Of a DNA stretch of 64,000 nt, positions 48,743-57,843 are shown piece by piece. The notes below the pieces were generated by a model. It ran no database searches. It was not told the origin of the DNA and was given only the letters and a program-made list of their open reading frames with translations. The position numbers and the translations under genes were made by a program. How positions within the stretch are numbered: the stretch's first letter is position 1; each line of letters begins with the position of its first letter. The stretch comes from Bradyrhizobium sp. OK095 (GTDB taxonomy: Bacteria > Pseudomonadota > Alphaproteobacteria > Rhizobiales > Xanthobacteraceae). Location: NCBI RefSeq assembly GCF_900109945.1, contig NZ_FOBX01000013.1:62001-126000 (forward strand), in the 5' to 3' direction.

Positions 48743-50380
48743 ATGGACGCCATCAACCAGCCCTTGCTCAGTGTGCGCGATCTGTCCGTGGCCTTCCACC
48801 AGGGCGGCGCCACCACGCTTGCGGTCGATAAGGTCTCGTTCCAGATCAAGCGCGGCGAATGCGTCGCGCTGGTCGGGGAGTCAGGCTCCGGCAAATCGGT
48901 CAGCGCGCTTTCGATCCTGAAGCTCTTGCCTTACCCGAATGCGTCGCATCCTTCGGGGAGCATCCGCTTCAAGGGACAGGAGCTTCTCGACCGGACCGAG
49001 CGACAGATGCGGGAGGTTCGCGGCAGCGACATCTCCATCATCTTTCAGGAGCCGATGACCTCGCTCAATCCGCTGCACACGATCGAGTCGCAGATCGGCG
49101 AGATCATCCAGCTGCACAATCCGACCAGCAATGCGCAGGCGCGCAAGCGCACGCTGGAACTGCTGACCCAGGTTGGCATCCCCGAGCCCGAAACGCGGCT
49201 CAACAGCTATCCGCACCAGCTCTCCGGCGGCCAGCGCCAGCGCGTGATGATCGCGATGGCGCTCGCCAACGAGCCGGATCTGCTGATCGCGGACGAGCCG
49301 ACCACGGCGCTCGACGTCACCGTGCAGGCGCAGATCCTGACGCTGCTCGCCGAGATCCGCGCGCGGCTCGGCATGAGCCTGCTCTTCATCACCCACGATC
49401 TCGGCATCGTGCGCCGCATCGCCGACCATGTCTGCGTGATGAAAGGCGGCGTGATCGTCGAGCAGGGACCGGTCGAGCAGGTCTTCAGGAGCCCGGAGCA
49501 TCCCTATACGCGCGACCTGCTCGCGGCCGAGCCGAAGCCCGATCCGGCGCCGCCGCAGCCTGATGCGCCGGTGGTGATGGCGGCCAACGATCTGAAGGTG
49601 TGGTTTCCGATCAAGCGCGGCCTGATGCGCAAGACGGTGGGCCACATCAAGGCGGTCGACGGCGTCAGCATTGCCGTGCGCAAGGGCGAGACGCTCGGCG
49701 TTGTCGGCGAATCCGGGTCGGGCAAGACCACGCTCGGACTTGCCCTGATGCGATTGATCTCCTCGAACGGACGCATCGTGTTCCTGGGAAAAGACATCCA
49801 GGGCCTGCGCTTCAAGGAGATGCGGCCGTTCCGGCGCGACATGCAGATCGTGTTCCAGGATCCGTTCGGCTCGCTCAGCCCGCGCATGTCGATCGCGGAC
49901 ATCATCGCCGAGGGTCTCTCCGTGCATCAGCCAAAGCTGTCGCGCGAGGAACGCGAGGCGCGCGTCGTCAAGGCGCTGGAAGATGTCGGGATGAAGCCGG
50001 ACACCCGCTACCGCTATCCGCACGAGTTCTCGGGCGGGCAGCGCCAGCGCATCAGCATCGCGCGTGCCGTGGTGCTGGAGCCCGATTTCGTCGTGCTGGA
50101 CGAGCCGACCAGCGCGCTCGACATGCTGTTCCAGGCGCAGATGGTGGACCTGTTGCGCGAGCTCCAGCGCAAGCGCGAGCTCACCTACATGTTCATCTCG
50201 CACGATCTGCGCGTCGTCGCCTCGCTTGCCAGCCATCTCATCGTGATGCGCAACGGCAAGGTGGTCGAGGAAGGGCAGGCGGCCGAGCTATTCAAGAATC
50301 CGAAGACGGATTACACCCGCGCGCTGTTCGCGGCGGCGTTCCGGCTGGAGACGGCGGGGAATGGATCGGTGGCGACGTAG
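48743..50380 (+). CDS. yejF: Dual ABC ATPase (YejF-type)
   Basis: 545 residues with two complete nucleotide-binding domains: first Walker A GESGSGKSV near 45 with LSGGQRQRVMIAMAL and LLIADEPTTALDVTVQ; second GESGSGKTT near 325 with FSGGQRQRISIARAV and FVVLDEPTSALDMLFQ. It energises the yejABE importer. Four bases separate it from yejE. Confidence 0.93.
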   Translation: MDAINQPLLSVRDLSVAFHQGGATTLAVDKVSFQIKRGECVALVGESGSGKSVSALSILKLLPYPNASHPSGSIRFKGQELLDRTERQMREVRGSDISIIFQEPMTSLNPLHTIESQIGEIIQLHNPTSNAQARKRTLELLTQVGIPEPETRLNSYPHQLSGGQRQRVMIAMALANEPDLLIADEPTTALDVTVQAQILTLLAEIRARLGMSLLFITHDLGIVRRIADHVCVMKGGVIVEQGPVEQVFRSPEHPYTRDLLAAEPKPDPAPPQPDAPVVMAANDLKVWFPIKRGLMRKTVGHIKAVDGVSIAVRKGETLGVVGESGSGKTTLGLALMRLISSNGRIVFLGKDIQGLRFKEMRPFRRDMQIVFQDPFGSLSPRMSIADIIAEGLSVHQPKLSREEREARVVKALEDVGMKPDTRYRYPHEFSGGQRQRISIARAVVLEPDFVVLDEPTSALDMLFQAQMVDLLRELQRKRELTYMFISHDLRVVASLASHLIVMRNGKVVEEGQAAELFKNPKTDYTRALFAAAFRLETAGNGSVAT

Positions 50381-50385
50381 CTTCG

Positions 50386-51240
50386 TTACAGCCGCTTGAT
50401 CGCGACGACCTCGCTGCCTGCCTGCTTGATCCGGGCGATCGCCGGTTCGATCGGCTCGATCACCGTGGCCATGTGATGCGCATTGGCGTGAACCATGGTG
50501 CCGGCGTCGCGGACGATGGCGACATGGCCCTTCCAGAAGATCAGATCACCGCGCCGCAAGCTGCTTCGCTCATGCGGCTCCAGCGCGCGGCCAAAACCCG
50601 CCTGCTGCATGTCGCTGTCGCGCGGACAGCCGGTGCCGGCTGCGGTCAGCGACACCTGCACCAGGCCGGAGCAATCGATGCCAAGGCTGCTCTTGCCGCC
50701 CCAGAGATAGGGCGTGCCGACGAAGCGCTCGGCAACAGCGACGAAATCCGGCTCGCGATGGTCGAGTGGAGCGAGATGCGTCTTCGGCAAAAAGCTCCCA
50801 TCGCGCGTCATCGCGAAAGAGCCGTCCTCGCGCGTCACCGCAATCTTCGATCCCAGCACCAGCGTGTCGACAGGCGGCAGCTTGATCGAGGGGCCGGGGA
50901 AGGCGAACGTCCGCAGTGCGCTCACCTTGTGCGTCGGCGCGGCGGTCGGCTTCATCAGCGCTGCATCCGGCAGCCAGCCGACATAGCCGTCGCCATTGAG
51001 CTGACCCCAGGCCCAGCCTTCGCCGTTGCGGTCGTAGACCGTGACGCGCTCGCCGCGCAGCGCTTCCGTCATCAGCATTGCGTTCGATGACGGCTGCTCG
51101 CGCACGGCCGCGATCGGCGCGACCACCTCAAATTCCTCGCCGGTGACGAAGCGATCCGCCCCGACCTTGCCTTCGAGATATTTGGCGGCGAGGTCCCCCC
51201 GCGCCGGCGTCAGCCTTGGATCGTGTCCCGGATCAGGCAT
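50386..51240 (-). CDS. NlpC/P60 family (C40) peptidase with SH3-like domain
   Basis: 284 residues. Residues about 35-110 form a bacterial SH3-like region (VREQPSSNAMLMTEALRGERVTVYD, WAWGQLNGDGYVGWLP). The C-terminal NlpC/P60 domain has the catalytic Cys in GIDCSGLVQ, His in GHVAIV and a third polar His in NAHHMA. It hydrolyses peptidoglycan stem peptides. There is no obvious signal peptide. It overlaps the aminopeptidase stop by 8 bases, so both are cotranscribed. Confidence 0.88.
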   Translation of the reverse strand: MPDPGHDPRLTPARGDLAAKYLEGKVGADRFVTGEEFEVVAPIAAVREQPSSNAMLMTEALRGERVTVYDRNGEGWAWGQLNGDGYVGWLPDAALMKPTAAPTHKVSALRTFAFPGPSIKLPPVDTLVLGSKIAVTREDGSFAMTRDGSFLPKTHLAPLDHREPDFVAVAERFVGTPYLWGGKSSLGIDCSGLVQVSLTAAGTGCPRDSDMQQAGFGRALEPHERSSLRRGDLIFWKGHVAIVRDAGTMVHANAHHMATVIEPIEPAIARIKQAGSEVVAIKRL

Positions 51241-52606
51241 AACGCTCGCTCAGCAAGGTGTAGATGGCGCGCGCGGCCTGGCATTCGCCGCCTTCAGGAC
51301 GCGCCGGTTTCGCCGACGGCGTCCAGCCGTAAATATCAACATGCAGCCAGCTCTTGGCGTTCTCGACGAAGCGCTGCAAAAACAGCGCGCAAATGATCGA
51401 GCCGGCAAAGCCGCCGGAGGGGGCGTTGGTGATGGTGGCGGTCTTGGAGTCCAGCCACGCATCGTAAGGCGGCCACAGCGGCATCCGCCACAACGGATCG
51501 TTCTCCTTCGCCGCGCAGCGCGCGACGTCGGCGGCCAGCGTCTCATCATTGGTGTAAAAGGGCGGTAAATCCGGCCCCAGCGCCACGCGTGCGGCACCGG
51601 TCAGGGTACCCAGATCGATCAGCAGGTCCGGCTTCTCCTCGTCGGCGAGCGCCAGCGCATCGGCGAGCACCAGGCGGCCTTCCGCGTCGGTATTGCCGAT
51701 CTCGACGGTGATGCCCTTGCGCGAGGTAAAAATGTCGAGCGGGCGGAAGGCATTGCCGGCGACCGCGTTCTCCACGGCCGGAATCAGCACGCGCAGCCGC
51801 ACCTTGAGCTTCGCGTCCATTACCATGCGCGCCAGCGCCAGCACGTTGGCGGCGCCGCCCATGTCCTTCTTCATTATCAGCATGCCGCTCGACGGCTTGA
51901 GGTCGAGCCCGCCGGTGTCGAAGCAGACGCCCTTGCCAACCAGAGTCACCTTGGGATGGCCGGGATCACCCCAGCTGATGTCGATCAGCCGCGGCGCGCG
52001 GTTAGAGGCCATGCCGACGGCGTGGATCAGCGGGAAATTCGTCTCCAGATCCTCGCCGATGGTGCAGGCAAAGCTCGCACCGAATTCGCTCGCGAGCGCT
52101 TGCGCGGCTGCGGCAAGCTCCTCCGGACCCATGTCGTTGGACGGCGTGTTGATGAGGTCGCGCGCCAGCATCGCGGCGTCCGCGATGCGGCTGATCTCGG
52201 CTGCGTCGACGCCAGCCGGTGGCACCAGACGGACATCGGGGCGATCGGCCTTGCGGTAACGGGCGAAGCGGTAGCACCCCAGTGCAAAAGCGAGCGCCGC
52301 CAGTCGTGCATCGTGCGGTGCATTGGCAAAGCGATAAATGCCTGATGGCAGCAGGCCGGGCAGGGCGCCCGGCCTGAACAAGTCGCGTGATCTTGCAGCC
52401 TCGTCCTCGAGGCCGAACAGCACCTGCGAGATTGTGCCATCCGCCGCGGGCAGCGCCAGATAGCCGCCGGGCTTCGCAGCAAAACCGTTCGCGGTCGCGA
52501 ACTGGCGTTGTGCCGGCGGCAGCGTCTCGGCGACCTGATCCCAGCTCGACTTGGTGACGAAGGTGATCGGGATAGCGTTGGGCGAGGTCTCGAAGACAGA
52601 AGGCAT
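51233..52606 (-). CDS. Leucyl aminopeptidase family protein (M17)
   Basis: 457 residues. Metal and active site motifs: VGKGVCFDTGGLDLKPSSGMLIMKKDMGGA and VEIGNTDAEGRLVLADAL, where NTDAEGRL is the M17 signature, then LTGAARVALG. It removes N-terminal residues from peptides with two metal ions, in the cytosol. Overlaps the NlpC/P60 gene. Confidence 0.92.
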   Translation of the reverse strand: MPSVFETSPNAIPITFVTKSSWDQVAETLPPAQRQFATANGFAAKPGGYLALPAADGTISQVLFGLEDEAARSRDLFRPGALPGLLPSGIYRFANAPHDARLAALAFALGCYRFARYRKADRPDVRLVPPAGVDAAEISRIADAAMLARDLINTPSNDMGPEELAAAAQALASEFGASFACTIGEDLETNFPLIHAVGMASNRAPRLIDISWGDPGHPKVTLVGKGVCFDTGGLDLKPSSGMLIMKKDMGGAANVLALARMVMDAKLKVRLRVLIPAVENAVAGNAFRPLDIFTSRKGITVEIGNTDAEGRLVLADALALADEEKPDLLIDLGTLTGAARVALGPDLPPFYTNDETLAADVARCAAKENDPLWRMPLWPPYDAWLDSKTATITNAPSGGFAGSIICALFLQRFVENAKSWLHVDIYGWTPSAKPARPEGGECQAARAIYTLLSERYA

Positions 52607-52800
52607 TTGCGGGTCCGGATCGTCAGATCAAGCGATTGGAGCAGACTTCGCAGAGTTTTGCCGCGCCTGCAATCGGCTTTGCTGTCACCGTCCCGCGAGC
52701 CGCTACTCGCAGCCGGGGGGCCATGCTAGGTTCCGAAAAACGGCCGCCAGTCGTGGAGATCGCGCGCGGCCGAAGACAAAGCCTGCCGGGAGGAAATTCA

Positions 52801-53004
52801 ATGGAATTCGTGTGGAGCGTGGTCACGTTCATTGGCCAGGCCGTCGAGGCGATCTTCGGCTACGTCGAGCACCATCATTGGATCTTCGCGTTCCTGGCCG
52901 GTGGCTACGTCTTCTATCTCCACGACCGCTCCGTCCACGCGCGCTTCGATGCGCTCGACAAGCGCATCGACGAAATCCGCAAGCGCATGGCCATCGAATA
53001 TTGA
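52801..53004 (+). CDS. Small membrane protein of unknown function (67 aa)
   Basis: ATG 52801 follows GGGAGGAAATTC. MEFVWSVVTFIGQAVEAIFGYVEHHHWIFAFLAGGYVFYLHDRSV has one or two hydrophobic stretches and an HHH segment; the C-terminus (FDALDKRIDEIRKRMAIEY) is a charged amphipathic helix. No domain recognised. A clean ribosome site and codon bias suggest it is real. Confidence 0.65.
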   Translation: MEFVWSVVTFIGQAVEAIFGYVEHHHWIFAFLAGGYVFYLHDRSVHARFDALDKRIDEIRKRMAIEY

Positions 53005-53295
53005 TCGGGCGAAGCGAAACCGGCGACGGCCGGATCTCGTAGCTATCCACGTTGAGAACTGCCGTTCACGAGAGCGCGCCGCAGGGCTTTACTAGCGCTA
53101 CGGTTGTGGCATGATTGACGAATATTTTAAATTGTTCCGTGCGGCGCTGCACGCATCGCGCGCGATAACGCAGCGGCACACGATTGATACTTGCCCGGGG
53201 GCGTCCTGCCCGGGCCGAGACTGGGTTGAATCTTCTCGTCGAAGGCATTTCTCTGATCGTTTGGGCGGCGCAGCATTCGCAATGAGCGACGCAAA
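53005..53295. other. Intergenic region before the metallophosphoesterase
   Basis: No convincing gene. A GCCCGGG..CCCGGGC hairpin lies at 53195-53217; otherwise nothing notable was seen. Confidence 0.5.
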
Positions 53296-54798
53296 ATGCA
53301 TAGATCGTTCGTTATTGCGCAGATCTCCGACCTGCATCTGGACGGGACTGGGCGGCTGCTCGCGACGATCGAGGCCCTCAGCGCGGCTCTGCGCGAGAGA
53401 ATGGCTGACTGCGCGGACGTTCCCGATCGCATCCTGCTGATCACGGGCGATCTCGTCGACGACCCGACGCCGCGCGCGCTCGACGAGGCGCTCGCCGTCA
53501 TCGCGTCCTTCCGGCAGACCGGGCTGTTCACCGACATCCAGGCGGTTGCCGGCAATCACGACGTCAAGCGGCCGAGCCAGCGCGGGGGCCGCCACGACGT
53601 CTATGATTATTTGCACCTGCCGCGGACCTCGAAGAGCGTCTATTACCGCCAGGCCGGCCTCGATCTGGTGCTGCTGGATTCCAACCGCGCGAGCCTCACG
53701 ACGCTTGCGAGCGGCAATATCGACGAGAGCACCTACCATGCGCTTGTCGTGGATTCCGCCCGGCTAAGCATCGAGCTCGCGGGCAGCATGGGTTCTTCGG
53801 GGCGCGCCGACTATGCCGAGCCGGCGGAAAATCTGGTGCGCGTGCTGGCGCTGCACCATCACCCGCTGCCGCAGGCGACCGGAGAGGGAAAGCGGTTTCT
53901 GGGCGCCCCGGACGAACCGCTGATGTACCTTGCTGCGCCCGCGACCTTCCTCGAAGCAGCGACCTCGCTCAACGTCAACCTGGTCCTGCACGGACACCGG
54001 CATGTCGAGGGACTGACCCGCTATTCGATTCCCGATCCGCGTGCGACGCGTAGCAAGGGCGACGAGGCGTTCTGGCGCACGATCTACGTGCTGTCCTGTC
54101 CGTCCTCGACCGGGCAGGCTGGCGACGATGCCGGCTTCAACATCATCCATTTTGCGCCTATGTCCCAAGCCGGAGCTTCTGAATATGGCTTCGCGATCAC
54201 GCGTTATTCGCGGCCGCGCAATGACAGCGGCTTCGGCCTGCTCGATTCGAACCTGCCGGACGGTGTGATCCGGCTGCCGGCAGGACGGGATTATTCCCGT
54301 GACCCGGCCGTCCAGTCGGCCATCGAGATCGCTTCAATGTCGACGCTGACGCGGGAGCAGGTTATGGCGCTGGTCCGCCGACTCCTGATGCGCCGAGCCT
54401 TCTACGCAGACGGCGAGCCGGACTGGGCGAATGCGCTCCACACCTATCTCGTCACCTCGCATGCCCTGGCTGATCTCGATGGCAAGCTGGTCAGGTCCGG
54501 GCGCAAGCGTGACATTGCGGCGCTCGCCGCGGCGGCAGGGCTGCTGCACCGGTTGATCGAGCAATCTGCCGACGCGCTCGGCATCGATCCGCTTCGGCTT
54601 GACGAGCTCGTCGCGACGCGCCCGGTCAATCGCGACGATCTCTGCCGTGAATGGTCCGGAATCCCCCATGCGGGCATCGATGTCGAGGCGCAGATGCGGC
54701 AGAGGCTGCAATTGCTGCGGGATCTGAATGCGCCGGTGAAAGCGCTCGGCCTCGATCTGGGCCTCGGCGGGGACGCGCCGCCGCAGACACCGCCGTGA
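53296..54798 (+). CDS. Metallophosphoesterase
   Basis: 500 residues. The calcineurin-like motifs are complete: QISDLHLDG (D, H), LLITGDLVDD, AVAGNHDVKR, ALHHHPLP and VLHGHRHVEG. The remaining 220 residues (about 280-500) are an unassigned C-terminal region, partly helical, with FYADGEPDWANALHTYLVTSHALAD. It hydrolyses phosphoester bonds; the substrate is unknown. Confidence 0.87.
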   Translation: MHRSFVIAQISDLHLDGTGRLLATIEALSAALRERMADCADVPDRILLITGDLVDDPTPRALDEALAVIASFRQTGLFTDIQAVAGNHDVKRPSQRGGRHDVYDYLHLPRTSKSVYYRQAGLDLVLLDSNRASLTTLASGNIDESTYHALVVDSARLSIELAGSMGSSGRADYAEPAENLVRVLALHHHPLPQATGEGKRFLGAPDEPLMYLAAPATFLEAATSLNVNLVLHGHRHVEGLTRYSIPDPRATRSKGDEAFWRTIYVLSCPSSTGQAGDDAGFNIIHFAPMSQAGASEYGFAITRYSRPRNDSGFGLLDSNLPDGVIRLPAGRDYSRDPAVQSAIEIASMSTLTREQVMALVRRLLMRRAFYADGEPDWANALHTYLVTSHALADLDGKLVRSGRKRDIAALAAAAGLLHRLIEQSADALGIDPLRLDELVATRPVNRDDLCREWSGIPHAGIDVEAQMRQRLQLLRDLNAPVKALGLDLGLGGDAPPQTPP

Positions 54799-54887
54799 GG
54801 GGTGGGCCGGCGTTAACCGGCCATTAGGGTTAACAGTCTATTGCTGGCGCGTTCGGCTCGATCCATCCGCTCGAGAGTCAAAGCGTC

Positions 54888-55709
54888 ATGCGTCAACGGT
54901 TCAGTCCTGCCCGGCTTCTTGCGTCTGCCTCGCTTGTCGCGATGGTGGCTTTGAGCCTCGGCGGCTGCACGGCAATGTCAAAACTCTCCGACGCCACCGG
55001 CTCGATCGGGTCGCGTGCGGATGCCGCTCCCGCCACCCCCACCGATCCCGCGCGCGCCGTCGACGTCTATGGCGAGCGCTACCGCGCCAATCCCAAGGAC
55101 GCAGAGGCCGCGCTCGGCTATGGCCAGGCCTTGCGCGCCAACGGTCAGCGCGCCCAGGCCGCCGCCGTGCTCGAGCAGGCGACCATCGCCAATCCCGGCA
55201 ACAGGGCGCTGCTCGCCCAGTACGGCCGTGCGCTCGCTGATAACGGTAATTTCCAGCAGGCTTTCGACGTGTTGGCGAAAGCGCATTCGCCCGACAATCC
55301 GGACTGGCGCCTGCTCTCGGTGCAGGGTACCGCGCTCGACCAGATGGGCCGTCATGACGAAGCGCGTTCCTACTATACGAGCGCGCTGAAGATCGCGCCG
55401 GGCGATCCCGGCGTGCTCTCCAATGTTGGCCTGTCCTATATGCTCTCGAGGGATCTGCCCAAGGCCGAAGAGGCACTGCGGCAGGCCTACGCCTCGCCGC
55501 GTGCCAGCAGCAGGGTGCGGCAGAATCTCGGCCTCGTCGTGGGCCTCCAGGGCCGCTTCGCGGAAGCCGAGACCATCGTGAAGGCAGACCTGCCGCCGGA
55601 CCAGGCCGCGGCCAATGTCGCGTACCTGAAGGAAATGCTGAACCGCAACGAGGCCCCCCGCGGCGCGCCGAAGCGGACGCCGGTCGCCTCGCTCAGCCAG
55701 CCCGACTGA
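54888..55709 (+). CDS. tadD: Tad pilus lipoprotein TadD (TPR protein)
   Basis: 273 residues. Lipoprotein signal ending in SLGGCTAM (lipobox LGGC), then tetratricopeptide repeats: DAEAALGYGQALRANGQRAQAAAVLEQA and later PGVLSNVGLSYMLSRDLPKAEEALRQAY. TadD is an outer-membrane TPR pilotin for the Flp pilus secretin. It is transcribed toward tadC, separate from the cpa operon. Confidence 0.85.
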   Translation: MRQRFSPARLLASASLVAMVALSLGGCTAMSKLSDATGSIGSRADAAPATPTDPARAVDVYGERYRANPKDAEAALGYGQALRANGQRAQAAAVLEQATIANPGNRALLAQYGRALADNGNFQQAFDVLAKAHSPDNPDWRLLSVQGTALDQMGRHDEARSYYTSALKIAPGDPGVLSNVGLSYMLSRDLPKAEEALRQAYASPRASSRVRQNLGLVVGLQGRFAEAETIVKADLPPDQAAANVAYLKEMLNRNEAPRGAPKRTPVASLSQPD

Positions 55710-55742
55710 TCTGACCTGATTGTTGAAACTGCCCGGCGGTCC

Positions 55743-55850
55743 GCTAAAGCGCGATGAGATTGGGATCAATCGTCATCGTGCTTTAGGCTGTTGTTTGCGC
55801 ATGATCTTCCCGAAAGACCGCTTCGCACTTTTCCGGATCATGCGTGAAGC
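55743..55850. repeat. Rhizobial intergenic palindromic repeat
   Basis: CTAAAGCGCGATGAG..CATCGTGCTTTAG is the first imperfect inverted pair; GCGCATGATCTTCCCGAAA..TTTTCCGGATCATGCG is the second hairpin. It lies between the convergent tadD and tadC genes. Confidence 0.75.
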
Positions 55851-55865
55851 GCTCCGCCTCTCGCG

Positions 55866-56840
55866 TCACTGCAGCTCGGAGATCTTGATGCCGGTCGGCC
55901 CGAGGATGACGACGAACAGCACCGGCAGGAAGAACAGGATCATCGGCACCGTCAGCTTCGGCGGCAGTGCGGCGGCCTTCTTCTCGGCCTCGTTCATGCG
56001 CATGTCGCGGTTTTCCTGCGCCATGACGCGCAGGGAGTGCCCGAGCGGGGTGCCGTAACGCTCGGCCTGCTGAAGCGCGAGACACACCGATTTGACGCCT
56101 TCGAGCCCGGTGCGCTTCGCCAGGTTTTCGTACGCGACCTTACGGTCCTGCAAATAGGACAGCTCGGCCGTGGTCAGCGTGAATTCCTCCGATAGCGCGA
56201 TCGACTGGCCCACGATTTCGACGGCGACCTTGCGGAACGCCATTTCGACCGACATGCCGGATTCGATGCAGATCAGCAGCAGGTCGAGCGCGTCGGGAAA
56301 GGCGCGCTTGATCGAGAGCTGGCGCTTGGAGATCGCATTCCGGAGGAACAGCATCGGCGCCTGAAGGCCGAGATAGGCGGCGCCGACGCAGATGCCGATC
56401 TTGATGGGCATCGGCTTTTCCATATGCGCGATCAGGAACACGTAGACGACCGAGCCGACGAACAGCACGATCGGGGTCACCATGCGGGCGAACAGGAAGG
56501 TGATGTAGGGCGCCTGACCGCGGTAGCCCGCCATGATCAGCTTTTCCCGCGCAGCTTCCTGCGCGAGCCATTTCGTGAGGTTGAAGTCATCGACGACCCT
56601 GGAGACGATCTGCTTCGGCGTCTGGCGCAGCGAGACTTTCTCGTTCTTGTGGAGGCGTTCGCGCTCGCGCTGCCGGATGCGCTCACGCTCGTTCGCCACC
56701 GCCTTCATGCGCTTGGACAGGCCCTCGCCCGCGAATAGCGGCATCACCAGCGTATAGACGGTGGCGCTGGCGGCGATGGCCGCCAGCAGCATGGTCATGA
56801 AGCGGACGTCATGCAGGCTCGTGATGAGGAAATCGACCAT
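55866..56840 (-). CDS. tadC: Type II secretion F family protein (TadC)
   Basis: 324 residues with a large cytoplasmic T2SSF domain (SIKRAFPDALDLLLICIESGMSVEMAFRKVAVE) framed by membrane segments at the N-terminus (residues about 10-35), near 110-155, and C-terminal (LTVPMILFFLPVLFVVILGPTGI). Inner-membrane platform protein of the Flp pilus. Last gene of the cpa/tad operon. Confidence 0.92.
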   Translation of the reverse strand: MVDFLITSLHDVRFMTMLLAAIAASATVYTLVMPLFAGEGLSKRMKAVANERERIRQRERERLHKNEKVSLRQTPKQIVSRVVDDFNLTKWLAQEAAREKLIMAGYRGQAPYITFLFARMVTPIVLFVGSVVYVFLIAHMEKPMPIKIGICVGAAYLGLQAPMLFLRNAISKRQLSIKRAFPDALDLLLICIESGMSVEMAFRKVAVEIVGQSIALSEEFTLTTAELSYLQDRKVAYENLAKRTGLEGVKSVCLALQQAERYGTPLGHSLRVMAQENRDMRMNEAEKKAAALPPKLTVPMILFFLPVLFVVILGPTGIKISELQ

Positions 56841-56849
56841 GTTGCACCG

Positions 56850-57827
56850 TCAGAAATCGAAGTTGATCATCTTCTTCATCACCATGATGCCGATCGACAT
56901 CCAGACGACGCAGCCGACCAGCATGAGCTGGCCGGTGGGATGGGTCCACAGAAGCGAGATGTAGTGCGGCGTCGTCAGATAGACGAGGAACATCACGATC
57001 GGCGGCAGCGAGCCGATGATGCCGGCCGAAGCCTTGGCTTCCATCGACATGGCCTGGATCTTTTCCTTCATCTTCTTGCGGTCGCGCAGCACCTTGGAGA
57101 GGTTACCCAGCGCTTCGGAGAGGTTGCCGCCGGACTTCTGCTGGATCGAGATGACGATGCCGAAGAAGTTGGCTTCCGGCAGCGGCATGCGCTCGTAGAG
57201 GCGCGAGCAGGCCTCGCCGAGCGGCATGCCGATCGCTTGCGTCTCGATGATGGACAGGAATTCGCCGCGCAGCGGTTCGGGTGCGTCCGCAGCGACGACC
57301 TTGATCGATTCAAACAGCGGCAGGCCCGCCTTGATGCCGCGGACGATGATGTCGACGGCATCGGGCAGCGTTGCCAGGAACTTGGTTTCGCGGCGCTTCT
57401 TCAGGAAGCCGAGTGCCCAGCGCGGCAGGCCGAAGCCGCCGGCAAAGGCAAGCCCCGCGGCGCCGAGCAGGCCGCCGCCGACGAACATGGCGCCCGCGAA
57501 CAGCACGCCGCCCACGACGGCGGACACGATCCAGAATTTCTGCGTCGTCCAGTCAAGCCCTGCCTGCGACAGGCGGACACCGAGCGGAACGCTCTTCTCC
57601 TGCTGACGCCGTGCCTCGAGATCCTTCAGCGAGGTCTCGACCTGCTCACGGCGCGATCGCTGGCTCTTTTCGGTCTGCTTGGCCGCGGGCGCATCTGCGC
57701 GTGCGATCGAGGCGCGGCGGTTCTCCGCCTTCCGCTCCCCGGACAGCAGCGGATAAAGGAATACCCAGGCGATGCCGCCGACGGCGGCGGTGGCGAGGAA
57801 GGCGAGGGCGAGGACCTGCATGTTCAT
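56850..57827 (-). CDS. tadB: Type II secretion F family protein (TadB)
   Basis: 325 residues from ATG 57827 (frame open to 57887 but overlapping cpaF). Hydrophobic N-terminus, then a T2SSF domain (LPDAVDIIVRGIKAGLPLFESIKVVA, LGEACSRLYERMPLPEANFFGIVISIQQKSGGNLSEALGNLSKVLRDR) and C-terminal membrane segments. It partners TadC in the platform. Confidence 0.92.
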   Translation of the reverse strand: MNMQVLALAFLATAAVGGIAWVFLYPLLSGERKAENRRASIARADAPAAKQTEKSQRSRREQVETSLKDLEARRQQEKSVPLGVRLSQAGLDWTTQKFWIVSAVVGGVLFAGAMFVGGGLLGAAGLAFAGGFGLPRWALGFLKKRRETKFLATLPDAVDIIVRGIKAGLPLFESIKVVAADAPEPLRGEFLSIIETQAIGMPLGEACSRLYERMPLPEANFFGIVISIQQKSGGNLSEALGNLSKVLRDRKKMKEKIQAMSMEAKASAGIIGSLPPIVMFLVYLTTPHYISLLWTHPTGQLMLVGCVVWMSIGIMVMKKMINFDF

Positions 57828-57843
57828 GGCTGCGTTGACCTGC

